A stretch of DNA of 60,000 bases from Takakia lepidozioides (GCA_030704615.1 CM060734.1:36536042-36596041); one strand, 5' to 3'. Shown: positions 11,395 to 23,575, counted from the stretch's first letter. The notes: generated from the letters alone by a model not told the origin. Translations and numbers: made by a program.

Positions 11395-13296
11395 GAATGA
11401 AAGAGCAAGAGTGGCTGTATGGATCTTCAAAGCAGCGTCTTACTCAATAGGCCCTGCGACCTACACACCGGTAGAAGTCACATCAGAATTGATCATCGCT
11501 AGCCTCTCCCTCACGCTCTCCAGGTGCTCCTAAGACCAAGGCTTTCCAGTGTCACATATAACAAATGCTGCCTAGGGATATAAAGTTTATCATCATCATG
11601 ATTCGAATCACATTAGGCAGGAATGGAGCAGGATCTACAAACCCTAGAGATGCTTCGTGAAGAGAAAATTGATTGAATTTCCGCGGGGAAGGGAGCTAAC
11701 CTGGCTTTACATTGCCCGAGATAACTAGGCTTGCAAGCTTTCACCACTTTGTGGTCCCAAGGAAGCATTTCACCACACTAGTGCATCGAGTTCACGATGC
11801 AGAAATTCGGGGCCCAAGGAGGACTTGAGATTCTCAAACTGAGCAAGTAACTGTCGTATGTATATAACGAATGCGGTGGAAGAATATTAATCTGCCATTT
11901 CCACTAGCACCCCCGACGTTATCTGCACACCTCCCATTTCCCTTTTTAAGTATATCTAGATCTAGCTTATCTCTGGCTCTCTTGGAGCCTTGTGGAAGTT
12001 ATAAGCATCTATTTAGACTTCTCTTTCTTCTCACACAGACATACGAACCTTCTTCCTCCTATACGTACCCCTTCAAATCATCAAACATCAGGCGAGTTTG
12101 AGAAAGATGGTATAAATGGATAGCCCTTACGAAACTAAGATGAAAACTATTTAGAATCTTACAATTCTCTCTCCCAGGTTCTTCAGTAGAAATCGTAGCA
12201 ACGAATGTTGATCGCTCTGATCTATTGTTGAAAGACGGAGAGATGGTGTGCGGGGTGGTGGTCGTCGTCGCTCACGTCTGTGCATGCTTGCACGCAAATG
12301 GGTGCGACACCTGACCGGACCGACCAGTCACACTTTGAATTCAAAACAGTGCGGCCACACGCACACGGTCTTGGGCTCAACTTTAGACGGGCTTGCATTT
12401 TGCACAGATTTGTTGCCGCTTCACTATTATAGGAAGTTTACATGTGCTTATCAATATATGAAGCAAGGTACAGGGTTTTCTTATGAAATTTGGAAAACAG
12501 CACGAGTTGCTACAGAGTTTTGCAAAACAAAGCCGTACATACTGTTCATCCACTTAAATTAGGATAGAATCATCCATCTCTGTACTTTTATTTCCTCCAT
12601 ATTTGGAAAATTCATCCATAATTTATTTTTGCTCTGTGTTACTTTGGATTCTTTAGTCCTTTGGGACCAATGGGCGTGTTGCCTCCATGGCTTCTAAAGG
12701 TATTTTTTCCTCTTATCAATCTACTCTAGGCTCCGCTCTTTTTTTCAAGGAAAAAAAATAAAAAAAAATAAAATCTGCCATGGTACATGCGAGTCGACTT
12801 GTGACAATGCAGGCTAGGAAAAGATACCTTTCTCAATAGTGCTCATTATTTTTGGTGAATTCAAACCTCCAGCAGCGCATTGCTCTCAATAATAAGCAAC
12901 TAGAGCTTCCCGATCACTTGTGATAATCCCTGGGTGGTTAAAGCAATATCAATATGCTCCATGTATCATGCTTGTGCAAACAGGTGCACTGAATTTGTTT
13001 GGAGAAGACTACGCTCACCCCACGAGTTGAATGCAAGCGTGTGACAAGGATGACAATAATCCAAAAACAATGGTCCTGTGAATATTAGCTGGTCCCATGG
13101 CAAGCGGGACAAACCATTGCGTTGCCTAGTCTCTCCCCGAGGGCAGGACCAATGACAACGAACACTATGTCATGGCCACCAGTTGGGACGTTTGGGTAGG
13201 GCACTGAGTGCCACAGGTGGTTCCCTTGTGGAATGATAAAATAATAAAATAACAAGCCTCAAGTTGCAATTGGCTCTAGACTTGCTTTGGCAAAAC
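11395..13296. other. Intergenic region upstream of PAP2 copy 2
   Basis: No recognisable gene. Short open frames on either strand lack family features. There is an A-rich stretch near 12,740-12,775. Confidence 0.4.
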
Positions 13297-13832
13297 ATAA
13301 GAGGAAAGGAAGAACAGGGAGCATGACTCAGCACATACATAAGAGGAAAGAAGACCAGGGAGCATGACTCAGCACATACATAAGAGGAAAGAAGACCAGG
13401 GAGCATGACTCAGCACATACATAAGAGGAAAGAAGAACAGGGAGCATGACTCAGCACATACATAAGAGGAAAGAAGACCAGGGAGCATGACTCAGCACAT
13501 ACATAAGAGGAAAGAAGACCAGGGAGCATGACTCAGCACATACATAAGAGGAAAGAAGAACAGGGAGCATGACTCAGCACATACATAAGAGGAAAGAAGA
13601 CCAGGGAGCATGACTCAGCACATACATAAGAGGAAAGAAGACCAGGGAGCATGACTCAGCACATACATAAGAGGAAAGGAAGAACAGGGAGCATGACTCA
13701 GCACATACATAAGAGGAAAGAAGACCAGGGAGCATGACTCAGCACATACATAAGAGGAAAGAAGACCAGGGAGCATGACTCAGCACATACATAAGAGGAA
13801 AGAAGACCAGGGAGCATGACTCAGCACATACA
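13297..13832. repeat. 41-bp tandem array, 13 copies, with three-unit higher-order order
   Basis: The unit includes AAGAGGAAAG, AGGGAGCATGACTCAG and CACATACAT. Thirteen near-identical copies run head to tail. Two versions, GAAGAAC (A) and GAAGACC (C), appear in the order A C C A C C A C C A C C C. Copies 1 and 10 also share an extra G. This is a three-monomer (about 123-bp) higher-order repeat. Each unit has TGACTCAGCA, a bZIP/AP-1-like half-palindrome. Confidence 0.95.
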
Positions 13833-14579
13833 TAGTTATGAGCCTTCCGTGGATGTGGCCAAAACTAGTGAAATGGGTGACTTGTTACTAAGTTATAGTT
13901 CAATCTCCCATTGTTCATACCTCTGCTCACTAGTGGTTAGCGCAGGTCCATCACTGCTGTAGACCCATAACAATACGTTTAGCCGGTTGTAAAGAGGTTT
14001 CTTGTGCCAAAAGATATCTTAAAATCTGCAGTACATCACAAAACACAGCAGCACGACAGCTCCCTTACCTTAGTTTGGTCGACTTCTCCACTGAGTGAGA
14101 TGAACTTGGTGGATCATAAGCCCCCTCATGGCCTTTCCCAGTATCTAGGTATAGATCCAGTGGATCTGTATGGTAGCCCCTATAAGCCGAAGTGAAGCAG
14201 TTTGTCAGGGCGTTGATGTTCACGGGAAGAAATGATGGAGAAGCATGCATGCAGTTTTCTGTTTGAAAATAACTGATAGCATGAACTTGGTGCAATGGAA
14301 AGCTTGTAGCTTGATGGGGCTTCATCCCCTTCTGAGAAAAGAAAAAAAGCTCTTGTAGCTTTGTCTTCGTAGCAATGGCAACCCTGCAATGGACCCAAAG
14401 TCATGTAGTCTGGATATCAGATCAGTTGCCAAAGTGTGCTGAGTTAGTTTCGAGGTGGTTACGAACCCCATGAGGTCTCGATTGCTATTTTCTAGGAGGG
14501 CTATTCATAGAGTTAATGTTCTCTAACAAACTACACTGCTGGTCAGCTTGCATCCAAAGCCAACCCTTTGCCTCCGGGA
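13833..14579. other. Intergenic, no gene seen
   Basis: Only short frames without family resemblance are present on both strands. Confidence 0.4.
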
Positions 14580-15465
14580 ACAGAGTCATTCTAGAGAAAG
14601 AGACCTACGCTAGAGTGTATCTGCCCTGACATATTTCTTATCATGAGGATAAGTAGAGAAGGAAGGAAAAGTAAGTGAATACAATAGGCCCTGAACTTCC
14701 TGAAGCTAAGTGTACGGCCTTGAGCAAGTAGAAGAGATTGAGTAAATAAGGCCGTACTGCTGTTGAAAGGTTTGCTTAATATATCGACCTGCCCCGGCCG
14801 GCCAGCCAGCCGGGGTGATTGTGAACCTCTTGTGAACAAGGTTGCCGGCCCATGACTGGTAACCTTGTAAATCACAATCTGCACAAGGATTGTGCTCATC
14901 AAGCTCTAGCCGATCAGAGAGACCTTGATGGTAACAGAGAGGCCCTGCTAGTGCTACCTCTTGATCATAGAAGAATTCCAGTAGATCGTATGTAGGTGAA
15001 ATAGCCGATAGAGATGTTAGTAAGAGAGCGGAGGCGGAGGCGGCTACTACTGCTTCACTTGCTCTCTGGCCCCGATCGTAGAAGAATTCCTTCATAAGAA
15101 TGTTAAGAGGTCCCTACATGCCCATGAAGTAGCTGAGAGAGATGCATGGTGCAAGAGAGAGGCCCATACAAGTGCTTCGTATGCTATATGCAGGCTTATG
15201 ATCATGGAAGAATTCCAGCACACCGATTTAGTTCAACATGTCAGCGATCCCAACGGTAAAAGCTGTAAAAGCGCCGTGGGAGAAGCCAGGAAATGCTCAT
15301 ATAACCAATTGTGCAAACAGGATATTCAATTCTCGAGAGAAAACTGATATCTCGGTGACGGCCTGGGGCACGCCGAAATCTCGAGCGAAAACTGATATTT
15401 TGGGGAAGCCTGACAGGCTGGAATCCCCAGCAGCCCAGTGTACGTTCCACTGCACAATACATTTC
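14580..15465 (-). pseudogene. NPF (POT/PTR) transporter remnant A, C-terminal part
   Basis: On the minus strand, pieces of an NPF proton-coupled transporter appear in order but in shifting frames: MSISWLLP near 15,290, then IADM and GVLEFFHD near 15,210-15,180, EFFYDQEVALAG near 14,950, and a tail near 14,760. Stops and frameshifts disable it. The distal part matches remnant B at 18,240-18,660 at the DNA level (for example AGAGTGTATCTGCCCTG and AGCAAGTAGAAGAGATT versions), so one is a segmental copy of the other. The part at 15,290-15,440 matches remnant C. Direct repeats of CTCGAGxGAAAACTGATAT lie near 15,330 and 15,380. Confidence 0.65.
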
Positions 15466-16008
15466 AGCCGCGGGATCAGGTTACCGCGTGATCAACTTAT
15501 CATCCACACCATCCATTTATTACTCATCAATTCTGAGGAATCCACCCTCATACTCCAGAAATCCACTCACTAATCGACTCTGAAATTACCATTACAAATT
15601 ACCATTACACATTGGTAATTTCCCTAATGTCGTGGAATCGTGGGGTGTTTTCTTTGTGGGTCCGAGTGGTACTTTCGCTACGTAAATTATAATTTCCCGT
15701 TTTACTTGACGTGTTTTTGTACTTTGATCGAGTGTCGCAAAACAAATTACCATATTGGTGGATAGGGTGCACGTCCACCGCCCAAGTGATCCCGGGGTCA
15801 AATTCTCACAACTGTATCATTTGCGGCGAGAGGAAGATAAAAGGGGCTCAGTTCGTTCTGTGAGGAGAGGGAAGAGTGGTGCCTGCAGAGAAGGGTGGTC
15901 GCAGTCGCCGAGGAAGGTGGTGGTGTGGAGGGAGAGCACCAATGGAAGCAACAGATCGTAAGCGGCTACGACATTCTGATTGCAATGCTGATCTTGCAAT
16001 CAGATGCG
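15466..16008. other. Upstream region of the unidentified small gene
   Basis: Probably the promoter and 5' UTR of the plus-strand gene beginning at 16,009. It includes a 68-codon frame at 15,755-15,961 that I do not recognise. Confidence 0.3.
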
Positions 16009-16908
16009 ATGTCTACGAGAAAGAAGAGGACCAGTGATGATAACACCAGCTGGTAAGTGATTAGCTTGGTCCGCATGGGTCGTTCTGCTCAAGGTTGCAT
16101 ACTTCGTTTGCATGTTCTGGATTGAATTTTGTTGTCAGAATGATATACATTCTTCTGAGGATTAGTAGGTAGCACCTGGGCTAATCAGTACTGCTACTCT
16201 GTTGCAGCGATTTATCTTGAGCATTTGTGACTTCTCTCAGCAAGCAGATTGAATTTCAGAGAGCTCAACAGAAGATCCCATCGAGCGTTCCGTATCTACA
16301 GTTCTGTTTTGCATCACTGTACCTATGGTGCAGAGAAGATATGAATTCACCATCGATCGATCCTAACGTTTCTCCATTGAACCTGGATTGCAGGGGCAGG
16401 AGTCCAAGTAGACGTAGTCGACGTGAATCGACCAGGAGCATCCAGAGACAGTTGCTGCCAGCGGAAAGTAGTTCAGGAGCCCTCGCACCTGTTGAAGCCC
16501 CTGAGGGACCCTTAAACCGCTCTCGTGTGGCTAAAGCGAAACAGACACCTGCACCCGGATGTGTGAGTGATGAAGTGAGTGATGATGAGGTTTCCCCTGG
16601 AAACCATTTTGGGAGGAAAAAAGATGATACTGGAAATTCTTCTTTCGCCCAAAGCGAAGGGAGTGAACAAACTGTAACAGCCTTTTATCCTTATTTCGCA
16701 GCGGATTACTCTCTTGCAAGGAGCGACGAAACTAGTTTCGTCGACAAACCTTCTTGGAACAGTGAAGAAACCTTCATGGAACAGTGCTTCATGCGATTCT
16801 TCCTTCACAGAAAGTGATGAAACCGTCACCAGCAAACTTCGTCCAAGACGTCCAAAGCTGCGTGTGGTATCTTCAAAGAAGCTGCTGCTGGACTCTAATA
16901 AGATGTAG
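16009..16908 (+). CDS. Unidentified Ser/Arg-rich small protein, two-exon model
   Basis: Exon 1 (16,009-16,052) encodes MSTRKKRTSDDNTS and ends at TG|GTAAGT. Exon 2 begins after GATTGCAG at 16,394, and the phase fits to give W then GRSPSRRSRRESTRS. The frame continues through acidic SDEVSDDEVSP and ends at 16,817. In another frame the sequence continues with a similar style (FTESDETVTSKLRPRRPKLR) to a stop at 16,908. A frameshift or an unrecognised intron near 16,670-16,750 may therefore separate the real C-terminus; the only local GT...CAG pair (16,674-16,701) is 28 nt, too short for a plant intron. The protein would be basic, low-complexity and probably nuclear. I do not recognise a family. 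Confidence 0.4.
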
Positions 16909-18239
16909 TTGGTGGTCGCTATCTTGGTTAATCTGGACAGTCTGAGATGTATTCAGATGCACAGGGATCTAGGTGGTCCATACTTGATGATAAGGCCCAC
17001 TGATCATGGCCATTGATAGCCTTAATATCCCAGGGAACATTAACTATATCATGGTCCCAGCTATACACTAAGTGTAGATCAGGAGTATAATGTCCTCCGG
17101 TTTTGGTTCAGATCCTCCATGTCTCTAGGAACAGGGTGTAGAGAGAGAGAGATGATGCCAACTGGAGTTAGCGTAATAAGAGCTTCCCCTTGCAAGTACT
17201 GTCCCCTTTCCTGTGTAGAATCTTCAGGACTTTTGATTTTTCTGTATAACTTGTAAAGAATGCATCCTCAATTGAGCCAACAAGTTGAATCTTAAGAACA
17301 CTGGAAATCGAAATAGTGATTTCCTGTAAGGAAGCAGTAGGTTGACTAACTGAATGATTGAATGATTGGATGATTGGATGATTGGAGATTTTTCTTCTAT
17401 AAAAAGACTTCAATGAGTCAATTTTATCATCAGTAGCAATGTTTGGCTATGTGCTGACAAAATTCAGTTTTGAGTTGGCTACATTTCATCATTGAACCCC
17501 ATCAACTCTCAACTGCTATCTTTCCACCCGAGAAGAAAATAAGTGTAGTAAAGATTGATTGGAGAGCACTATCCTCTTAATGGACAATGGGCTAATGGAA
17601 AAAATGCATACTCTAGGGACGCAAAACTGTGTTTCATCCGAAACCTTCCCAATTGACATGGTGGAATTCAACTTCTTTTTACACACACACACATACAACA
17701 AAAGTTGACTCCTTGCATAACTTATGGTGTCACTTTACGCCCGGAGGGCAACTGCCTTGAACACATACAAACATGTATATATGAAGTTGCAGAAGCAGCT
17801 GTATGGGATGCCATGGACTTTTTAAATAATCAATTTATGATAGGAAAGGAAATGAAAGCTCAACAACGCCTAAAAAAAATAAAAAAAAATAAAAAAACAA
17901 CAACAACAACACAACAAATGTTCCATCTGAATCTTCCACAATCATCAGGAACGCCTTGCTTACTAATCCAGTATGATTTCCTTGTTATTGCAAATGTTTG
18001 GCCTTGGTACTCTACAATTCTCTGAGCTGAAGCAGAAAAACAAGGATCCCCATCCCACCTCTTTTAAGTCTCTTGCAATTCAACACTCCCCTGTTTTGAG
18101 CAAGGTGAGCTATGGTACGTAGGGCTGAATGCGAAGCTGAACAAACGACAGTACTAGTCTAATATACATCCCACTCTGAGCCTTTGCCTCCATATCTTTA
18201 ATCTCTGAGTTAAACACACTCATTCTGGTCAACAGGAGA
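16909..18239. other. Intergenic, no gene seen
   Basis: It holds a short 8-bp repeat (GATTGGAT-type, near 17,355-17,388) and an A-rich AAAAAAAAT/CAA repeat near 17,870-17,925. No coding region is supported. Confidence 0.4.
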
Positions 18240-18660
18240 AACAGTCCCACTCCGGAGTGTATCTGCCCTGGCATGACTCTTGTCAAAGCGGATTTTCCTT
18301 GTAAGTATACAAGTATGAAACAGTAAGAAAATACAGGAAGTTTAGGAAGCTAAGTACTGCCATGAGCCAGTAGAAGAGATTTAGTTTACTGCGGTTGAAT
18401 GGTCTGCTATCTGCCAACCAGCCAGGGTGACTATGCCCATGGCTAGTGACCTTGTACAATATTCACAAGGATTGTGCTCATAAAGTAGACGAGAGATGGT
18501 GGTAAGAGCAAGTCCGGTGATCATGCCTAGCATGCTGCTGGGCGCTTCATCATAGGAGAATTCCAGCACACCAATGTAGGTGAACATATCAGCAATCCCC
18601 AAGGTAAACACAAGGAGCTTTTGGGACGTTTCCTTCAAGAAAAGTACCACGTTCCCATTG
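18240..18660 (-). pseudogene. NPF transporter remnant B, C-terminal membrane segments
   Basis: The minus strand reads KLLVFTLGIADMFTYIG, VLEFSYDEAPSSM and ITGLALTTIS, which is the late-helix signature of NPF/POT transporters (IADVFTxIG-LEFFYDQAP-S). After a frameshift it continues as LNLFYWLMAVLSFLNFLYF, the last helix. It would be the downstream half of remnant C but is separated from it by 3.7 kb containing the E2F-like gene. Decayed. Confidence 0.7.
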
Positions 18661-18779
18661 AAAAGGCACACAAATTAACACGTCAGAGGAAACAGTGCCA
18701 CAGTGGAAAGAATTTTCACATTTACTCCTTCGTCACAGGAGATAATGTCATTTTCCCATACAAATTATAGAGTCTGCGG

Positions 18780-19012
18780 AATTGTGCTTTCTACTTCGTC
18801 TTGAGGTTAAATGTTACTTGTTCCCACATATATAGAGGCTAAAGTACTGTGCTTTATTCTTTGTCTTGAGGTCAATCGCTGCTTGTTCCACACTAAAGTA
18901 TTGTGCTTTATACTTTGCCTTGAGGTGAAATGTAGCTTGTTCCCACATACAGTAGAGGTTAAAGTATTGCGCTTTCTAGTTTGGAGGTGAAATGCTGCTT
19001 GTTCCACAAAGT
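18780..19012. repeat. Degenerate tandem repeat, about 60-bp unit, 4 copies
   Basis: Repeated blocks contain GCTTGTTCCCACA, AAAGTATTGTGCTTT and CTTGAGGT in the same order, with small insertions and deletions. Confidence 0.7.
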
Positions 19013-19241
19013 TTCTTCAAGGCAAAATAGAAACCATTTATGAAAGTGGAAAGGGAGCCATATTGCACATCATATTCAGAGCTCATGAACATCTGTTTTC
19101 AACCAGAATAGATGGTAGTACTTTATTTATGAAAGTAGGGTCATTGTCACATGTACGCACCATAACAATAACAGGGTGATCCTGAACACCTAGCTCTGTC
19201 CCGAGCATTAATACTAATGAGCACGATCATGAAAGAGGCTT

Positions 19242-21122
19242 TCATTCAAGCACCTGGTATGGATGCATCTGAAATCACAAGGCAGAACAGACAAGAATTG
19301 CAGCATTGACGAGTTGCTACACTATCATTAAAACAGCTGGACCTGAGGATCCCCCACAACCATCCAGCCACATGATAGTGTGAAACCTCCTCAGCATTCC
19401 TTACACAGAGGTAGGATCCACTCACATTCACTTCGGCAGGTGTAATTCTCATAATTCCACCCACAAAATCATGTTGTGGGCTACTGGGTTCAGAGCTTGG
19501 AGAAGCTATGTCATGACTGCCAGGATGCCCCAAATCTGACATGGGATGCCCCACCTCTGGTCCAATGGGCATGTCACCGTCATGATGACCCATTGCCATG
19601 GCAGATGGAGACAGCGTTGTTGTCAGAGGCATAGGATGAAGCTCTACTGGCATCTCAGCTGCATTCATCTCTTCAAACTTCCCTTCAAACCGACTGCCAA
19701 AGCAATAAGCAGTCTGTTCTTTATCATGTCTATGTGGCAATTGAAAATGAAAATTATGCAATGGTGTTGTGATAAGTTAAACAGTGCCCAATATGCAAGG
19801 ACAAAAGATGGCTTAAGTAAATGCAGTGTACTAATCATCTGATTACTGCTGATGAGAGTCTCATGAGAAGTTCACAATTCACACCAAGCAGTAGCTGCAA
19901 GAACCGCAACCACTATACACATGCCCAGAGATCCAAGGCACTCAAGTTACATCCTTTCACACTTCTTCAAGATGGTAATCTGCCGAAGACAATAGCCTCA
20001 TGCACAGAATGACTCTTGTTGCCCTCCAAAGTGACCTCAAAGAGCAAAAGCGTTGCATGCTTCTGCATGTAACAGACAGAAACACACCTGACCAGGTAAA
20101 CATCGATGGGGCCCATGGTACTGCGGAGGAGAATCTGGAAGCGTCGTTGTGGTACTCCACTGCCTGAAGCAACCAAATTTCACCATGTCAGTAAGCAACA
20201 ACCTTTCCAGACCCTATCAATCTTTCGTACTCTGCAAAACTACTGAGTCTGCCACTTACATGCCCTGAACACAGAAAGGAAGAAACAGACTAGTAGATTA
20301 CAAACAAGCTGACTTTGTCCCTGTTAATGTGATTGGCATTCACATTATCTATCAGAAGAATGTGACAAATGGTTTACTTCATCAGGGTCAGGGACCTCAA
20401 GAGTGGTGCCACGTGGAGCTTGGATAGCAATAAGTGTCTCAATCTGTTTGAAAGATAACAAGCAGATTAGTCTCCCAGGCATGGCCTGATACTGTGTTTG
20501 TGAGATACATGACTCACAAGGAAGGGCACAAAATTGTTCACTGTCTTGCAAAATATTCTAATTAGTGTTTCAGAAGCTCAGTTTCAGGAGTTTCAGGCAC
20601 ACAGGTTCAGAAAAGTTTGAACGACTGGAGAGACCCGAAAGCATGGCAAGCTCTTGATGTCATCCTCAGTAACATAAAGCCATCTGGAGAGGAGGGCAGA
20701 ACAAAATACCTTGAAAATTTTACCAGCAAACTTTCACATAGTAAACATCAGTGAAGGATGAGCTACCAACATGCAGAGTGTCTGCAGCTTTATTGAGATC
20801 CAGGACACCATCATCTGCTTGCTTGATGAGGTCAATGAACTTCTTTGTCAACAATACTGAGAGGAACAGAGGGACAGTCAGCTCCCAAGTACACATGAAG
20901 ACAGTCAAGAATACTTGAGTGAAAGGGTTTTCACAATAACAACGTACATCCACTCCAAGTGGCTTGTAGGCTAAAAATGGAAAGCATGTACAGGCCAACC
21001 TGGAAATTAAGCTACATGGAAGGACATATACCTAGTGTGCTGTCGTAGCGACAGGTACTGTTTGGTGTACTGGTCAACACAGACTGCTGGGCCCGTGTTG
21101 AGGCGCCAAGTGCCCCACCCCC
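19242..21122 (-). pseudogene. E2F-like transcription factor, disrupted
   Basis: Exon-like blocks on the minus strand follow plant E2F order. They are TCRYDSTLG (ending 21,032), LLTKKFIDLIKQADDGVLDLN and KAADTLHV (20,767-20,856), WLYVTEDDIKSLPCFR (20,635-20,683), ETLIAIQAPRGTTLEVPDPDE (20,378-20,443), PQRRFQILLRSTMGPIDVYLV (20,088-20,163), RFEGKFEEMN to IMRITPAEVN (19,426-19,693) and a short tail ending at 19,242. Only 83 bp separate the second and third blocks, and the recognition helix (RRIYDITNVLEGI in the family) with the following dimerisation stretch is absent. The 20,163 block is 1 nt short of frame. The usual Rb-binding tail (DYWLL-type) is not found. I infer a non-functional copy, or at best a DNA-binding-deficient one. 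Confidence 0.75.
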
Positions 21123-22287
21123 GCATACTCACCATGGCCGCGGAGGAAAATTGGCCATGACAGAATGTACTGCGGAAGTCCAATCTCTATGGACCAGGGC
21201 AAGCATTGCCATCCCTCATGTTCACTGTCCATTACTGTAAGCTTATGGCATTTTCACATTTTGGCAGACATCCCCAAGTGGCTCCCGATTTGGACTGCCT
21301 AAGATGGCAATGCCAATACTCTTGATGCAAGGATGGGAGAGGAAATGTGCCTGTCTACTTGAACATTCTACAACCGGCTGATGGCAATATGAGAGTCCCG
21401 CGGTGCACGGACAGGTCTATATATCATATGCAGTGAACAGAATCGATGGACTCAAGGTCCGCAGTAAGCCGATACCACAAAATTCAGATAATTCTAGCAT
21501 AAGATGCCTCCGAGAGTTATATTTCACCAGACGTGGATGGCCCCTCTGTGACGTCCTAGACAATACCGGAGGAGAAGGATCTTGCCTTAACAGCCTCCTC
21601 ACATCGTGATGCAATTCTCCTGCTTGAGATTTTCTCTCATGGTTGTACCGTACGTCCTCTTTGGCAACCAAGCAAATCCGGGAGCGAAGTGTTGACCTCT
21701 GTAAGAACAACTACAGCGCAGTCTTCCTCGATCATCCATTACAACCAAGTATTCTGGCCCTCTAGAATCAACAGTCATACGAGGGTCAGTTACAAGTTAG
21801 AGTGCTTACGTTGCACTCTCCAAAGCCTGGCCCGGGAAACCCCAATATCAGCTGAGAAACGAGTATACATATTATTTATTTCATTTTGCTCTTTTTCTTT
21901 TTTCTTTTTTTGCTTTTTTGACTAAATATATGCAAGAATATCTGTATGTGGAAACTGGATGAAAGCCTGGTACACTTCCAATGACGAATGAAACTTTTTT
22001 TTTTTTTCCCTTCAGTTCTAGTTTAGGAAAAGGTTTTGCTGCAAACTACTAAGTAGTTTCTGCCTTGAAAACACTCATTTGAAAAAACTTGGGATAAACA
22101 CCAGTTTATCCATGCTTCAAAAGTATGTAAAGAGCTTGAGTGGAAATACCACCACTTTTATCTGTTATTTTTCCTTGTACAGATGTTACAAAGGAAATCC
22201 CATGGGAAAAAATATATATCCTCTGATAGCACTTTTCACATAGAAAAAAAGGACTGCGTTTCCTGTTGCTACACAGGAAACCGCCTG
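21123..22287. other. Intergenic, no gene seen
   Basis: No supported coding exon. T-rich tracts lie near 21,890-22,010. If the E2F-like gene has further 5' exons they are not recognisable here. Confidence 0.35.
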
Positions 22288-22289
22288 AA

Positions 22290-22960
22290 AGCTCCTTGTG
22301 AAAGTACTGTGGGACAAGCTAGAAAATGCTCATAGGAATTGTGCCATGAGGACTATCTAGTAGGCCATTTGCCTTGGCAAGGTTGGTGCGCTTCACCTCT
22401 ACTAAGGCAGCTATGATCATGGATACAAGAGATAGGACAAGACCGATGCCAAATCTTTGGAGAAAACTAATACCTCGGTGAAGGCCAGTATGGGATGAAA
22501 TTGATGAAGGAATAGAGAGGATTGCCAAAACCATGCATTCTGGTGATACATGTAACTGGAGCACCTCAATTTTGGAGCTCTTCCGCCCAAGATTCCCTTT
22601 GGCATCAGACACTCATTTGAATTCTACAGGACGTGTAGAGAGTTAAAAGCTACATTACATATTTGTGAGAAGAGAAATTGAAACTCACCATAATCTCAAC
22701 CACCCCAAACATGAAAATTGTCCAATAGCGACGCAAGTAGGCATTAGCAATGAAGCCTCCAAGAAGAGGACAAAGAAAATGCAGTGCCTGCAAAGTTTGT
22801 CACGGTAGTAGTTCCTTGTGTGTTGGCAAAGTTCATGTAGAGGGTAGAGGACCAGATCTAATTGTATCCCAATGAAAGCCATTGTCTCCATGAGCTCCAT
22901 TTCTGCATCCCAGCACCCATCCAACCGTGTAATCACGCTTAGCAACCTGTTGCATTGAGA
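22290..22960 (-). pseudogene. NPF transporter remnant C, N-terminal and middle segments
   Basis: On the minus strand, METMAFIGIQLDLVLY (near 22,880) and, one frameshift later, CPLLGGFIANAYLRRYWTIF (near 22,740) are the first NPF helices (ERMAFFGI..LV.YL and PLLGAF-ADAYLGR-WTI). Then GLHRGISFLQRFGIGLVLS and VEVKRTNLAKANGLLDSP lead to IPMSIF, a TAG in place of Trp, and LVPQ (22,290-22,500). The middle helices are missing, so this is an internally deleted pseudogene. It breaks off at LVPQ, where remnant B resumes. Confidence 0.72.
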
Positions 22961-23099
22961 ACGAGAGGAAGGATTTATTGTCTTGGGCTCTAGCACCATA
23001 GGGATGCTCCGCCTTTGGTTACCAATTTTGAAAGCCCCGAGGCTGAGACATAGGGTTTTTTTGCCAACGGTTTTTGAGAAATAAAAGTGTTGGTGGTGT

Positions 23100-23575
23100 G
23101 TGTTAATTAGGATGGGATGGTGAGGAAACATCGACCCGTCTCCCTCGAGGATGGGGAGGTAGTACCACATATCGATTGTGGCCCTAGAGCGACCATTTTT
23201 CGTGGCGAGGAGGCACCCATTGCACCTGATCCAATACAGGTTGCCGGGCACAATCGTAGAAGGGACCGGGGCCAAATTTCAGGTGATGCGGAGGATGTTG
23301 ACACTCCGGGATCGAGTCGGGCGCGCCGCAGGTTGCTTCCTCGCGGGCCACCCCGTCCAACCACATCCACCTTTGACCCCCCCCCACAGGATTGAGTGTT
23401 GGTGCACTAAGTGTTGGGAACGGATACCGCCGGGCGGCACCAGACCACCGAGGCGGCGACCACATGTTGTCGAAAAACATTACAAGAAGAACAAGATTGC
23501 GGATGCGGCAAAGGTCAGTGTTTTTCCCACCCCTCTCATTAACATTCATTTAAGGTACATTTAGGTTTATCTAAT
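23100..23575 (+). other. GC-rich open segment, possible CACTA zinc motif
   Basis: Frames on both strands stay open through a GC-rich stretch. One plus frame contains CWCTKCWERIPP and then RRPHVVEKHYKKNK, a C-x-C-x2-C...H arrangement similar in style to the N-terminal zinc segment of CACTA elements. Since tnp2-like sequence follows 2 kb downstream this may be the same element, but the link is weak. Confidence 0.25.

Noticed and set aside
13170-13406. Minus frame through the 41-bp array
   Set aside because: It is simply a translated tandem repeat.
13297-13832. CRISPR-like array
   Set aside because: Units are contiguous with no unique spacers, and the genome is a plant; it is a satellite-like tandem repeat.
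16674-16701. 28-nt GT-CAG intron in the unidentified small gene
   Set aside because: Too short for spliceosomal processing in plants, although it would rejoin two similar-looking frames.
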